Assembly: GCA_022494885.1 (NCBI GenBank)
Contig: JAGVSM010001691.1
Coordinates: 332,637-396,636, forward strand
DNA: 64,000 nucleotides
DNA from: Micrasema longulum
Lineage: Eukaryota > Arthropoda > Insecta > Trichoptera > Brachycentridae
Reading direction: 5' to 3'
Under the pieces are notes generated by a model. It did no database searches. It worked only from the letters and a program-made list of their open reading frames with translations, and was not told the origin of the DNA. Within the stretch, counting starts at the first letter, position 1; the number at the start of each line of letters is the position of its first letter. A program made the translations under genes and the position numbers. Shown here piece by piece: positions 21,933-34,321 of this stretch.

Positions 21933-24570
21933 TTCTATTTTTATTTTTTATATTTGAAAATTTACCAAGTTATTTGGTTTTATATTTCAAAAATTAATTT
22001 CTGAGTGTTTGTCTTTGTACTTGATTAGAAAAATTGACACGTTTTTTCGATTCTTCGATTTTTTAAAACTCGCATGCTGCCGAGAGCCATAGAAAATTGA
22101 TGGCCCAGTTGTATTTAGTTTTGCATAATAATTTGATATTTTTTCTAAAAAAATGCACCAAGATTTTAAATTACTTTTCATTTTTAATCAGTTGAAAATA
22201 AGTTTTGTTTAGTTAAAACGTTTGGTTTAAAAGTCGAGAAACCCTTTCTTAATTTATTGTTGTAGCATAATCTCTAAGTGACTAATCTCTTTCGCATGTA
22301 AATAAAAAGTTTCAAAGTAACTTTATCAACTTTATTCGGAACAAACAGGCCGGGACGAAGTACGCAAGAAACGGAAAGAAAAGTCAAAAATATAATCTCG
22401 TAAACGAATCTTGTATGTAAACCGTTTACATGTGAAATATGGTTCTCTAACTTTATACCCGTGAATGGACGAGAAAAGTTTTGAAAGCAAAGTTTAATCG
22501 AGACGGTCATTCTCTACTTTCTTTCGGATTTAACGCAGTGTGGAACTCACACAAGCCTATCGCTATACTGATACCCCGTCGTATATGAGTAGGTAAACCT
22601 TTACAGTTTCTAGTAAACAGCGAGACAGATATAATTCTTCCTGCCGCTTTATTTTTTCTTCTTGTCATCCTTTATTTCCTTGTGTCCCGCTTTTCTAATC
22701 TTTTCTCTCACCCGGGAAAATGTATGGAAAAAGTTAAAACAAAGCAAACAATAGGGGAGGTGTTGTGCGTGATTGTTCGGGTTATTTAACTCTCGTTAAA
22801 TTGGGTGCGACCGAGTCTAAATTAATTATTCTTTTCACATTATCCCCTCTATTGCTGCAGATATATCACCTTTAAAATTCCAGAACCAGCGATAAATCAA
22901 TTTCGCGTTGTTATTTTACCGCCTTCAGAGAATAATTTGCCGATTTTCGTCGAATACTCGTTCCGGGGTACTATTAATATTTAAGTAGTTTTCCGTTCTT
23001 TGAAGCCAACATTTAAAATTTTCAGTTCATTAATACAACGAAGAAATAAAAAGAACTACCTTTAGCTATTTCTAGGTCGTTTTTCTTAGCCAGTTCAATC
23101 AGAAAATCCACCAAGATCGTTTTTGCACGAAGAAATGTTCGAGGCAATTTTTGTCTAAAGATTATTGGAGTGGTGATTAAAGAGATCCGTATTTTTTTCA
23201 AATGGTTTCGTTGAACTTTTTACTCAAATTCTTGGCTGTTTATTCATAACGACCAATTTGAGATTCAGTAAACTATTAATTTCTTCCTTCCCAGAATGTC
23301 GTGCTATTAAGCGCTTAATAGGCTACGGTTGACCATTTTAGGAAATTAACTCACTATCGTGGACTAATGGGCCATAACTAATAATAATAATGTTTTTTTA
23401 TGATATGGTGATTCCTGATTAATAATGTCATTAACTGCATTCGGTATTAATATTATTTCTATGAAAATTCCTTCGAATATTCTGTCCTCGATTCAAGACA
23501 TTTTAAATCAAATAAAAAAACATGTTTGACGAAGAAGGCAAAGGTAATTTGTAAGAGGATTTTCCTCGCGAATTTCGAATGTGTCCGAGTATGTAAATGA
23601 CGAGGAAGCACCTCGCATCGCGCCATCTAACTCTGATTCCTTTCATGCTGAAGTATAAAGTGTAAGCGAGTTAACAGCCTGAGAAATCTCCTGCATTATT
23701 CATCCCCTAACAACAGAACGATTCGACTGCAGGGGGTGTCTTTGATCTTTTGTAATTGAGAACCGCCGAGTGATGGAATCCTGAGGGAGCTGCTAAGAAG
23801 TAAAAACCAATTTCCTTTGTGTTGAGATATCTTCATCTCGGAGACTCGTTTATAATATTGAAGCGATGGGTATTGATTTAACGAGAACTCGGTATTTATT
23901 AGTCGAGCGTCTGATTCGGCGAACATCGTTCGAGACGGTTTATATTCGAAAAATTTCGTAATTATGTTAATTTGGTCGCTTTTTTTTAACAATGAATGTA
24001 TTTTTCATTAAAACCTGCTATTTATGATAGTTATTTTTTACCACATTACACAACGTAATTATTTTGTGTTTTTGTTTTATAATATAAATGTTTAAGTTTC
24101 TAGTTATAGTATTTCGCATAATTTTGTCTCTGTCAAGTTGCCCCGCGTTCCGGAAGATTCTACATATTCTCATGCACACTAACAATAGAAGTATTCTACT
24201 CGGTTAATACTTAATACAAAGCACCCTCTCAAGATAAATAAGAAGCGTCATAACTCCGCTAGAATCACAACAGCGCCAAACTTAAGCCATAAATCGTATC
24301 ACTTCGGTATAACATAATACGTGTAATAAAGTGTGATAAGTTAGCTGTTTGTTGTTGGCGGAAATTAGGTGAATAAAGTCAAACGGGCTAGGCTTACAAG
24401 TTGGAAGTATCGAGTCCATTAATAGTCGAGGAAAATACGAGTAGTTCAGAATATGGTACGAATGTTTTTATTACCGAAGAAGTTGAGAGAAATCGGCGAT
24501 AAGTTTTATGGAGTCTAGGAGCCATAATGGCCTTTGGTTTCTATGTGACCTGAAGTTAAGGCGAAGCGTG
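21933..24570. other. Low-repeat, compositionally complex block
   Basis: From about 22.2 to 24.5 kb the sequence has fewer A/T runs and no recognised transposon. Frames at 22,274-22,510 and 23,696-23,992 (minus) are open but short and unrecognised. It could be host intron or regulatory sequence; nothing in it names a gene. Confidence 0.35.
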
Positions 24571-24576
24571 ACCGAC

Positions 24577-25112
24577 ATTTATTTATTTAACTTACCGTCG
24601 CTAAGCTCCTGGATACATTCTCCTACCGGGGGCGGTGCGGTGGCGAAAACTAACCTGCCATTATATTATTGTCTTCTTTCCGACAGTGTCGGTTCAATGT
24701 GAAACTTCACTCCCTTTGCAAACCACTAAATAGTTTTATAAAACATCCTGTAAACAGATACGTTCAACTTGTAACTTGAAATTGCTTGCAAACTACGACT
24801 CTGTATTTTTTTTAAATCTACATGACACTCTTATTTATTTAACTTACCGTCGCTAAGCTCCTGGATACATTCTCCTATCGGAAACGAGGGCGGTGTTAAA
24901 AACTAACCAGCCATTATATTATTGTCTCTCGCTACTATCTTTATTCGCGACTGTCGGTTTAAAGTGAAACTTCACTCCCTTTGCAAACCTCTAAACAGTT
25001 TTATAAAACATCCATATGTTTAACTTGTAACTTTTAATTCTTGGCAAGTGACGACTCTCTATTTATTATAAATCTACATGGCGCTCTTATTTATTTCCTT
25101 ATTTAATTTACC
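24577..25112. repeat. Tandem duplication, about 252 bp period, two copies plus a partial third
   Basis: AACTTACCGTCGCTAAGCTC recurs at 24,589 and 24,841. Both units share CTGGATACATTCTCCTA, GCCATTATATTATTGTCT, GTGAAACTTCACTCCC and GTTTTATAAAACATCC. A third start (TTTAATTTACCG) appears near 25,100. The copies have point changes and small indels, so the duplication is not recent. Confidence 0.85.
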
Positions 25113-25539
25113 GTTTTTATCAAATTCAATTTTTATGCAGGTTGCTTTATAAACAAGTTATATTTTAACAAATAAAAACGCGTTAATATTCCCACGCAAA
25201 GTAAATAGACTCCCAAACGAAATAAAGAATAGCGATATTAATAAAAAACAAAGTTAAATTGGTTTTAAAAATCTTTGTCTTAAACTCTAACTTTAGTAAG
25301 TAAAAAAAAAAGGAAACCGAACAATTTAAAACAATGTTAAAAAAAGGGTTTGTATATAACTTTTCATATATTTTGGTATCAAAAAAGACTTGATTTACTT
25401 GTTTTTATTTTTTTTTCAACTTTTATTTTATTGATAAATTTAAGATTTTTTAAATTTTTATGTAAAACTTTTTAAAATTAAATAATTGTTCAGAAGAACG
25501 TTGTGGCGGGAATTAGATAATTGTTCAAAAGAATGCTTA
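25113..25539. other. Unassigned AT-rich sequence
   Basis: Nothing recognisable seen. Confidence 0.5.
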
Positions 25540-26045
25540 CGTAAAAAAAAATTCAATGCATAAAAAAGATAAAAACATGGATGGAGAACATTTTAGAGAA
25601 GGGAGTAGGGAAGTTTAAATATTTGCAGGGCTTATGACCTGCCATTGGCTGGTTTAAGTGGACACTTTACACACTGTGTACCATTCACCATTTTGCCTAT
25701 GTTTCAACATCCGTATTTTTCCGTTTTTCCATCTGTTGATTTTCGTGAAGTTTAAGAGCTAAAACTATTATTGTTGTAAAAAAAATAATCTGATCGAATT
25801 ATTTAACATACTAGGCAACGCCTACTAATAATTTTCCAGTTTTGTCAGTGAATGTTACACAGCGTGTAAAGTGACCACTTAAACCAGTCAATGACAGGTC
25901 ATAAGCCCTGTAAATGTCTAGACTTCCAAATTCCCTTTTCTAAAATGTTCTCCATCCCCGTGGTAATTTGTTAGTTTTAATGATTCCCTAGGGGGTGAAA
26001 TCCAGTCTTTCGTCTCCATTCGGACCAACTCAAAATATTGTAACG
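25540..26045. mobile_element. Foldback family FB, best complete copy
   Basis: Left arm from GGATGGAGAACATTTTAGAG (25,579) through TTGCAGGGCTTATGACCTGC, CATTGGCTGGTTTAAGTGG and ACACTTTACACACTGTG. Right arm mirrors this from GTGAATGTTACACAGC through AGTGACCACTTAAACCAG, GACAGGTCATAAGCCC and CTAAAATGTTCTCCATCC (25,940-25,957). Arms exceed 110 bp and probably continue outward (GATTCCCTAGGGGGTGAAAT on the right). The centre has CATACTAGGCAACGCC. No open reading frame, so it is non-autonomous. Confidence 0.85.
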
Positions 26046-27214
26046 TTATATTTTATTCAAACAGTAATCACAGAATAAAAAATAAAAAATTAGTATATAA
26101 ATAGGACGACTCAATCATTAAATAATATAATACATGTTTTTTTTTATCAAAAATTTAAATAATTAAAAAAAAAAATAATAGTAATAGCTACGTAAAAATA
26201 AAACCGGAATCGAATAGATTCTTTTAGAAATATTGGCATTGGAAAAAGTTTGAATAGCATAAGGGGATATTAAAGTAATTAAAAATATTTTAGGAAATTA
26301 ATACGTAACTGCTATCAATAATGAAAAATGAGATTCCATTTAAAAGTCAGAGTTGTTTTACACTTTCCTAGGAACGGAAATAATATTATAGAATGTTTAA
26401 TTACGCAATGAAACCAAGTGTTTTTATCATAGGGAATACCGTTCCAATGATAGGTTAGGTGTTTATTAATAACTCTTGTTGGTGTTAAGCTTTATTCGAA
26501 ATAACTTTACGGTTATAAAAACCACCATTATTTGAAAGTAGAAAATTGTAAAAAGTATATTGCTTTTAGGCACCTTGTAAAAATGATTATTTTGACTTTG
26601 TTGTTTGAATATTAAAGTTCTTACCTTTTTATGGTACTTTCATTATTTATCAGAATAATGTTTTTATCCGCGTTATTAGTCGAGCTTTTGCGTTATTATT
26701 CAGCGCGCGAACAAATGGTCGGAGATCGGCTATACTCAAGTTTCTTAAACTTTGGACAATTTCACCCCCTTTATCCTTTCTTTCCTTTTCTAAAATTAAA
26801 TACAGCGTCCTTTAAGGATTGTAATAACGTGATTCTACCCTCGAACTGAGATATTAGCTAAAAAAAACGGTGAATTTACGATATTTAGGTACAATCGTTT
26901 TTAGGAAGTACTCGGGATAATTTATTTGACAAATTATATTATTGAAATCCTAAAAATAAATATTTTTAAAAGGATACCGTGGGAACGAGACCATTGGTAC
27001 AGGCCAGTCCATGGGGTAAATACCAAAAGTCTAAATTTAAAAAAGTTTTTTAAAAGTTTCCGAACAAAACATGTGCCCACCATTATTTGTTAAAACGTTT
27101 CCTTCTAAATCCATGTCTCATAACGGCTGTGACTAAAAAATCGAAAACTCACATAAATTAACTTTATTTCGACCAACATACAAAAACGGAATTTGTGTTA
27201 ACATATTACTTCAG
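26046..27214. other. Unassigned sequence
   Basis: One 72-codon frame at 26,631-26,849 has no recognisable domain. Nothing else seen. Confidence 0.45.
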
Positions 27215-27655
27215 AGATGAAGAACATTTTAGACAAGATAATATAGAAGTCTAGGCATCTACAAGGCTTATGACCTGACAATAGAATGTTTAAGTGGCCA
27301 CTTTACACACTGCAAAACATTCACCGTATTGCCCGTATTTGAGCATCTTTATTCCTTCAATTCTTTCATCTCTTGATGTTTGTGAAGTTAAAGAGCTGAA
27401 TCTTTCATTTATGCGGGTGAGATTCATCTAATTGAATTATTTCACCTACATACTAGGCAACGCCTGAAAAAAATTTTTTTTTCAATTTTCAATTTCCGTA
27501 CTTCTTTGTGAACCAGGTGGATTTATCAACAGTTTGGATTAAAGTTTGCCCAAATTTTTGTAAACACGAACTGGATTCAACTTTCTGGAGAGCTGTTCAT
27601 ATCAATATATTACTGTTGTCTCAAACCCAAAATATTGTTGACGGGATTTGTGTAT
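27215..27655. mobile_element. Foldback family FB, left arm and centre
   Basis: GAAGAACATTTTAGACAAG, GAAGTCTAGGCATCTACAAG, GCTTATGACCTGAC, GTGGCCACTTTACACACTG and the centre (GGTGAGATTCATC, CATACTAGGCAACGCC) are present. The inner right arm is lost, but the outer piece GAACTGGATTCAACTTTCTG and CCAAAATATTGTTGACG remains near 27,565-27,640. An internal deletion is inferred. Confidence 0.7.
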
Positions 27656-28789
27656 TTTTTTTCTAAGTTTTATGGTTGTTTCGTGTTCTTTTAATTTTTT
27701 ATTCGGTATCTTAAATTACTGAATTTTCGTTTATTTTAAACGCAAAATTTAAAAAAAAAACACAAATATAAAATAGTTTATTTGACAGAATGACTGTGTA
27801 TTCTAAGAAATCTAATCTCCAAAGTGAATCAGGAGCTTAGTTCAAATAATTTGGTTTTCTTAGTATCACATTGTACCTTCTTGGGTGGTTCGCTCATATC
27901 CATAAATCACAAAAGGACCCCATTATATATACCATTAAGTTACACGGAGAGGTGTAAAAAATAACCCCTTGCTGATGCTCCATTAAGCACGATTTTCTCA
28001 TTCTGATACACCCCTGAGAATGTTTACTTAAATGTAATGGGAAAATAATCAAACCGGTAATAAAGGCTGGAGAAACATTAATCTATTTTATTTTTCGAAG
28101 CGTAAACAAAACGTTGCTGTATTTTTATTATAATTTTCACGTAGGTACTTTCCATATTCTTGGACCAGCATTTTTAAGGGTATATTAAGTGCAGATTTTA
28201 AAAATTTACTGGTCGTGAAATATAAAGCTTAACCGACGAAATATTCTAGAATTTTTGAGGTTTTTTTTATTACTATCATTAAAAATAAAATCGTTTTGAT
28301 TTAAAATATTATTTAAAACAATTCAGCATTGACTGTGTTACACAAAAAAACAGGTACCAAAACCTATATAATAATTGTTTGTTTAATGTTGAATGATTTT
28401 AAATACAATTTCACCAGTTAATTGTAAAATTTAAACTATGATCGCATCAGTGCAAGAACAACCTTCGCACACACCAAACCGTTTTAAAGACCCTGGGTCT
28501 TCCTCTTAGTTTCCCATAAAACTTAATAAACTTCTTGTCAATAATCGAGTTACCCTTTAAAAATTTCAATTCCATAAAGCCCGGCATAAATTAAACATTA
28601 CTCTATCAGTAGTAATAGTAAATAGTAGTAGAGTAGTAAAATCAGTTTTATTGCCCCTTTTACTGTGTGTTTGAAAAATTATATATTGATGGATTATGTC
28701 GGAAACTTTAATTATTCCGCATTATGACATCATGAATGGTAGCAAAAACTGAGTTAATTTACTTTTCAACAATTTCTTGAGAATTTCCA
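27656..28789. other. Unassigned AT-rich sequence
   Basis: No gene or named repeat seen. Confidence 0.5.
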
Positions 28790-29075
28790 AATGTTTGCAG
28801 ACAGGCTGGATTTTCTCCCCGGGGAGTTATTTAGATCTAACTTTGTTGCAATAAAGACGGAAAATCTTTTTGAGAAGGAAATATGGATGTCTAGGCATTT
28901 ACAGGGCTTATGATTTGTCATTGGCTGGTTTAAGTGGACATTTTATACACTATGTAACATTCACTAATCTGACCATGTTTCAACACCCACATTTCTTCCA
29001 CGTTGCCTAGTAGGTGAATTGGTTTGGCCGGATTAATCTCACCCACAATATAAAAGTTTCAACTTTTTTTCTTTT
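28790..29075 (+). mobile_element. Foldback family FB, left arm
   Basis: CAAATGTTTGCAGACAGGC, TTCTCCCCGGGGAGTTATT, GAAGGAAATATGGATGTCTA, CATTTACAGGGCTTATGA, TTGGCTGGTTTAAGTGGAC, then TTGCCTAGTAGGTGAATTGG and GATTAATCTCACCC. The right half is missing. Confidence 0.75.
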
Positions 29076-29129
29076 TCCTATTGAGTAATGTTATTAATTT
29101 AAGATATTTTTTCATAAACACATTTATTT

Positions 29130-29285
29130 CTTCTACATTTGAAGCACAAACTTTGTGGTTATTCATTATAATAAAATAAATAAAACAACTTTGTTTTTAA
29201 CCACTAGAAGCTTGTTTGCTTTGAAACCGGTCGGTGAAAAATAAAAAATAGTGGTTAAAAACAAAGTTGTTTTATTTTTTTATTG
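29130..29285. mobile_element. Inverted-repeat element around a hammerhead remnant
   Basis: Arms 29,178-29,206 and 29,249-29,277 (29 bp each) are exact reverse complements. The left arm continues outward to ACTTTGTGGTTATTC, the reverse complement of the ACCACAAAGT terminus at 45.05 kb. Between the arms sits AAGCTTGTTTGCTTTGAAAC followed by CGGTCGGTG, the hammerhead 3' half. CUGANGA has been lost by a small deletion (text reads ACTAGAAGC). Same layout as the PLE remnant at the window start but a different family. Confidence 0.6.
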
Positions 29286-29639
29286 CATTTATTTCTATTT
29301 TTATCGTTTCTTTATCTTTTTTTCTATTAAATATGGTTGACTTTAAAAAAAAACTTTAATTTTATTGGTTGGTCGGAAAAAATTTCCATTTCGTAATAAG
29401 CCCGCCAGTGAACAATCAATATTATGTACAAAAAAGAAATAAAATTAAAAATTAAAAAAATATTCATTAAAATAACTTTAATTCCTTTATTTATATTGTT
29501 ATCATTTTATTGAAGAATCGCTTCATACTGACGCCTTTTATAACATAAGAGATTAAAAACATAATTATGCATTAAGTACCGCTTATTTCAAGGTCAGTTA
29601 AATAGAAGTTAATAGTTTGAATTAAGTTCTGATTCTGTG
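29286..29639. other. Unassigned AT-rich sequence
   Basis: Nothing recognisable seen. Confidence 0.5.
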
Positions 29640-29765
29640 TCTAGTGTTTCAGACTCGCGGATCAAAGGCCCGTAGTTCAAATTCTACTCTACCCCAACTT
29701 GATTCCATTTTATACAACTGAGTTATTTACAACTCGTTGAAATGGCCCTCAATTTTTTTTAATTT
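29640..29765 (+). mobile_element. SINE family A, plus strand
   Basis: GTGTTTCAGACTCGCGGATC, CCGTAGTTCAAATTCTAC, CTACCCCAACTTGATTCC, then GAGTTATTTACAACTCGTTG and AATGGCCCTCAA. A nearly full body ending in a T-rich tail. Confidence 0.75.
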
Positions 29766-29799
29766 TTTTTAATACTTTCAGTCACAACTGCCATCAAAC

Positions 29800-29995
29800 G
29801 GAAGCAATTCCACATATTTTTGTGCCATATACCCACAGCAGATGCCTCCTAAAAGCCTTAGCCGCGCTTGCCTACTTTACACAGCTTAAGGCCGTTTAAT
29901 GTACGGGACGTGGACCTGGCACGAGAGGACGGAGGAGTGTTGGCCGTTGACACTGGCCAGTTTAGATAAACTTGGTGGATACCATAGTCCGTATA
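29800..29995 (+). pseudogene. LINE family 2 C-terminal fragment
   Basis: ATGCCTCCTAAAAGCCTTAG, CGCGCTTGCCTACTTTAC and the downstream GGACGTGGACC resemble the GHxLRMPxxSL..ACLL region encoded near 52.0 and 53.15 kb. Frames are broken. Confidence 0.4.
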
Positions 29996-32884
29996 GCAAT
30001 GGAGACTCAATAGTTATCTTCAATTGTCTAAAATGGAAAGAAAACCTTTTTTCATTTATTTGAATATTTAAATATATTCAAATAAATCTATTTACTAGTT
30101 ACCAACAAAAATACTTGAGAAAAACTTGCAAATACTTGCAAATATTATAGAAAAGTTGATTTTACTTTACCGAAAATTGAAAACACCTCCACTAACTTCC
30201 CATCGTAATCGGGGCCCGAATGCACCTAGGGCACACATGGATTAAAAAATACGACTTTTAAAGTTTTAGGCGATATCTTCACATAAATAATGGCATAATT
30301 ATTTACTATCAAATCTTTTAAAAACCACTGTGGTGTTTATACCCCACTGTCAAACACATTTGACTTACTTTACTTTAAAATAGATCTTCTATCACTTCTC
30401 CGAAATCATTATTCATTCTGCAGGGTAAAATGTAGGAAAACTTTGTTTTCTGTACGCGTCTACTTTATAGTATACCCTCATTAATTTATTTTACGATTAT
30501 TATAATAATAGTAATAACAAAATAGATAGGTAACATCATTTTTTGTATACTTTGACTTACTTACAAAGGTTGTACATCCCGCTCTAAAATATTAAAAAGC
30601 TTTATCTGAAACACTTTCATTGAAAATAATACTCATTATTTAAAAAAAAAAATTATACTATTTATGTTTAATTCAGAAAACTCGATAGGGTTAAACAAAC
30701 ACATTATTAGGTCAAGTTATGCTATGGCTCGTCTGGTTAGTGTAGTCATCTTTGTCAGTCAATTTGTCTCCAATGTAATTTTTCAAGTGGTAGGTTGGTC
30801 ACTGTGGATGTTCCGTCTTTCGCTTGTGGTAACACGATGTTACGTCACCGCCTGCAAAGGGATTATTTACCATAGTTTTTTAAGAGTTGAAAAGTAAAGA
30901 TAAAATATTGCATCAAAATAAGTAGGTTCATAATAAAAGGTACATGAAAAATAATAAAAGTTTTTGGCAAAAAATAATAAGTAAATAAGAAAAATAAAAA
31001 AATTAGAATGATTTTAACAGCATTCGAATAATATAATTTAGTTAATCACCTTTAATTCACTTGCTGACCCCGACGAGTCCCCTCAAGGCCAACTAGACTT
31101 TCTTATATTTTCATTATTCGTAAAATTAAAACTAATCATCGGAAACATTCTGCGATCCCTCGTATATGCGAAGCATTTAACAAAAAAATTAATAGTCTTA
31201 ATATATTAAATACTCCATACAACATGTACAGAAGAGAACTAATAGGCTTGATTTAGATTAACAGAAAATGGACGTTTTATCTTTTTTCTTGCTCTTCATT
31301 TATAATTCATTGAATCAAATGCAATTTTCCACTCTTACTTTCTTTCAATCATCCTTTACCACTCCTTATCAATTTTCTTTTTTTCCTTTCCACTAGCTCC
31401 TTGTTTTGTCCATATTTATCTCATTTTAAAATATAGTATATTTAGTATTTATTGAGCTTATAAGCCGTAGTCGTTTTATTACATTATTAATATTATTTGA
31501 TGAATACATTAATTTGGATGGCAGGCCCTACTATGTAAACATTTAATATAGTTGTATTCTAAAAATTTATTTAACCTATACATCTGTTTGTATTTGAAAT
31601 AATAAAAATAAAATAAAGTGACTTGTTTTGATTTTACCGTCGTAAAAATTTTCACTCTACGAACTACTGACAATGAAAAACAAAAAACATCAATTTCTCT
31701 ATACTCGCTTCCAAGCCGGTGTAGTCTGACGTCTTCCAGATAGACGCCACAACAAAAGTAGACTGCCATCTTGTACATTTTAGTGTTTTTTATTATAATA
31801 TGCATTTATTTAATTAAGAGTCATTGTTTAACTACACTTCCTTTATGTACTGAAAAATATGTAAACATTCAATAAATCTATCCCTCTCCGAATGCTTAAG
31901 TTGAAACTTTTCTCTTCAGATTATACATATCACGTATTATAATAATTATCGTTTTGTGCCTATAAATGATTTTCTTGTTTTTATTTCTCGCGGCGAACCA
32001 AATTATCACGCACTAAGAACTTCTGTTTTGCTGACTAGGAAGATTTGTATCGAGTTTTTTTTTTGACCGAGACCTTTAACCAAGACATGATTATATGTAA
32101 TGAATACAAGTAATATTTTATTCAATATTGCTATTTGAAAAGAACGTTGAAAAATCGATTAGAAAAATGAAGGTTTGGAGTTAATTTGTCATTTCTACTG
32201 AAATCATAAAAACTCAGCTTTTTATCAATTTTCCATTGATAAATGACCTCAATTAAACGATTAAGATTATTTAGGTATCTACAATAAGTTTTATCTACAT
32301 TTTAGGGTTGATTTGAGACGAAATCGAATCAAAAGTATAAATGTAACAAAAAATCTGCTGAAACTAGCGTTTAAAAAGTATTTTTTTAGAAATAAAACAA
32401 TTAATGTTGAAAAAAAAACTTCATTTTTATACATTAAGTGGATACAATTATCTGTTCAATCTATTTTCGCTAACGTTTAACGCCTTTCTTGAGCTGGCAA
32501 TGAAATTTGGACGCATCCCCACGGCGATGCCGGAATTCGCCTCAATAATTCTTGGTGGTACAAATTCGTAGGCCGTTAAACTTTCCCAGCGGTTAAAGGA
32601 TGTTGTTCTGCCCTTAAACGCTAAGTTTTGTTTTGTATTTTCAGCTTGGGGCAATTCGGAACCAAGACAACAAAAGGCGACAAATAAATTTGATATTGAT
32701 AGTATAATAATAATTTTAAAAAATTAAAACATATAAAATATTAGTTTAGAGGCATTTTTCCACACACGCAAGTTTTATTGATACTTATTATTAGGAGCTC
32801 AATGAATATTGTAAATTACCTTCTTTAAAAGACAAACAAATTTTTGATTTAAACTCACGTTGTGAACTAATGAATTCTTTAACA
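29996..32884. other. Mostly unassigned
   Basis: Contains a LINE-like C-terminus at 31,138-31,258 (own entry). A 68-codon frame on the minus strand at 32,448-32,654 has complex composition but begins without ATG and is unrecognised. A frame at 30,664-30,897 is hydrophobic and unrecognised. Confidence 0.4.
31138..31258 (+). pseudogene. Possible LINE C-terminal remnant
   Basis: A 39-codon frame ends at TAG 31,256-31,258 and reads ...HSAIPRICEAFNKKI, then LNTPYNMYRREL. The pattern (basic residues, a FN motif, a short tyrosine/arginine-rich end) is reminiscent of LINE reverse transcriptase tails, and an untranslated T-rich stretch follows. Family unknown; could be chance. Confidence 0.3.
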
Positions 32885-33565
32885 CATACGTATCTTTATA
32901 TATATATATATATATCATTCTTCTATACGTGTGGTGTCACTGAACCCATCATAAACGGCTTAACTGATTTACGTGCGGTTTTCAGCAAAATGTAAAACTT
33001 TTTGCTGCGCATATTCGTAAAAATTAAAAATTTTATTCGAATCTGAAAAAAAAAGTAAGAAGCATAAATCTTTTTTTCATCGACCTACCAGGGTTGCATT
33101 TGACGAGAATTCAAATACAAAAAAATGGATGGATGTTGTTTTTTGTGATTAAAAATTTTTTGTTTTGAATGTTTACAAACAACATTCGCTTTTTATACAT
33201 CCCGATTGGATTATTTCCTTTCAATTCTTATAATTTCTTCGAATTTTTATTTACTGTATTTCTGTTAATACTAAATTAATATTAACATTCAAAACATTTA
33301 TGAAAATCGCATTCATAAATAAGTTCACCCCTGTTGGTGAGAAGAGCCGATTTTGACATTTGCAAAAAAACTTATTTATTTAAAAATGAATTATTTTATG
33401 TTTTGGAATTCAACCATTAATCTAGGGATCTACTTAAATTCAATATTTGAATATAAATATTTTTTAGTTTTGGAATTTAATCATAAACAAACACCTAGGT
33501 ACCTCCTTATTAATAACCCTTTTTCCAAGGTAATAGCAGGCAAACCAACGTTTGGGCAGGACAAC
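32885..33565 (-). repeat. Dispersed repeat family E, minus copy
   Basis: Reverse-complement match of 13,060-13,790. It starts with (TA)n and CATTCTTCTATACGTGTGG, TGTCACTGAACCC, then GACCTACCAGGGTTGCATTT, TTTACAAACAACATTCG, ATACATCCCGATTGGATTA and CACCTAGGTACC. The two copies lie about 19 kb apart in opposite orientation. Confidence 0.6.
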
Positions 33566-34082
33566 GTCTGTCGATTCCGCTAGTTACATACAACTTTTGA
33601 TGTCGCATAAATTTAATTTAGGTTTTTTTGTTCAATATAACAGTAATGAACTTGGTACGACTTTTTCACTTTGTACACAGTTTATTCGTTTTCAAATACA
33701 AAAAAATAAATGATTACTCAATTATTATTTACAATCATCAAAAAAAAAATGTGTACTCCGTACGTAAGTTTATTTGAACCACTGAAAAATTTACAATCAT
33801 TTCAAAAAACGGATAATCATATAATTAAATGAAATGATTTAATATCGGCCCCCAATATGTCATAATGTTATCTTCTTTTTTTGTATATTTTTTAATGTTT
33901 TCTCTCTGTTTTGTAACATGTTCTATCATAATATTTGTTTAAAAAAATCTGGATGAATGTACTATTTTTGGTATTTTATTATTTACATCACATGTTTTCT
34001 TTTTCCCTTATAAAAATAAAATAAGATAAGAATAGAGCAAATTAAAAATATATTTGATATGAAATACAGTTTCACTGTACAG
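33566..34082. other. Unassigned AT-rich sequence
   Basis: Nothing recognisable seen. Confidence 0.5.
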
Positions 34083-34085
34083 TTA

Positions 34086-34318
34086 AGCTAGGGTTTCCTA
34101 GGACAGCGGTGCCCGTATCTTAACGGCCGTAGTGAACGGTGATGCTGTGGGCAGCCGTCGTAGTGGTGCCTAGAGAGTGGTTTTAGTTTTTAACGGTGTT
34201 ATCAACACCATTTTTATAGGAAACCACTCTCTAGTCACCGTTACGACGGCTGTCAACCGCATTAATGTTCACTACGGCCGTTAAAATACGGGCACCGCTG
34301 TCCTAGGAAACTCGAGCT
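34086..34318. mobile_element. PIF/Harbinger-type MITE, 233 bp
   Basis: The ends mirror each other over roughly 100 bp: TTTCCTAGGACAGCGGTGCC, then CCGTAT(C/T)TTAACGGCCG and GTAGTGAAC on the left, their reverse complement on the right. TTA flanks both sides (34,083-34,085 and 34,319-34,321). A TWA target duplication is the hallmark of PIF/Harbinger. The centre holds GGTGTTATCAACACC, itself a palindrome. It has no transposase and would fold along its whole length. Confidence 0.75.
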
Positions 34319-34321
34319 TTA

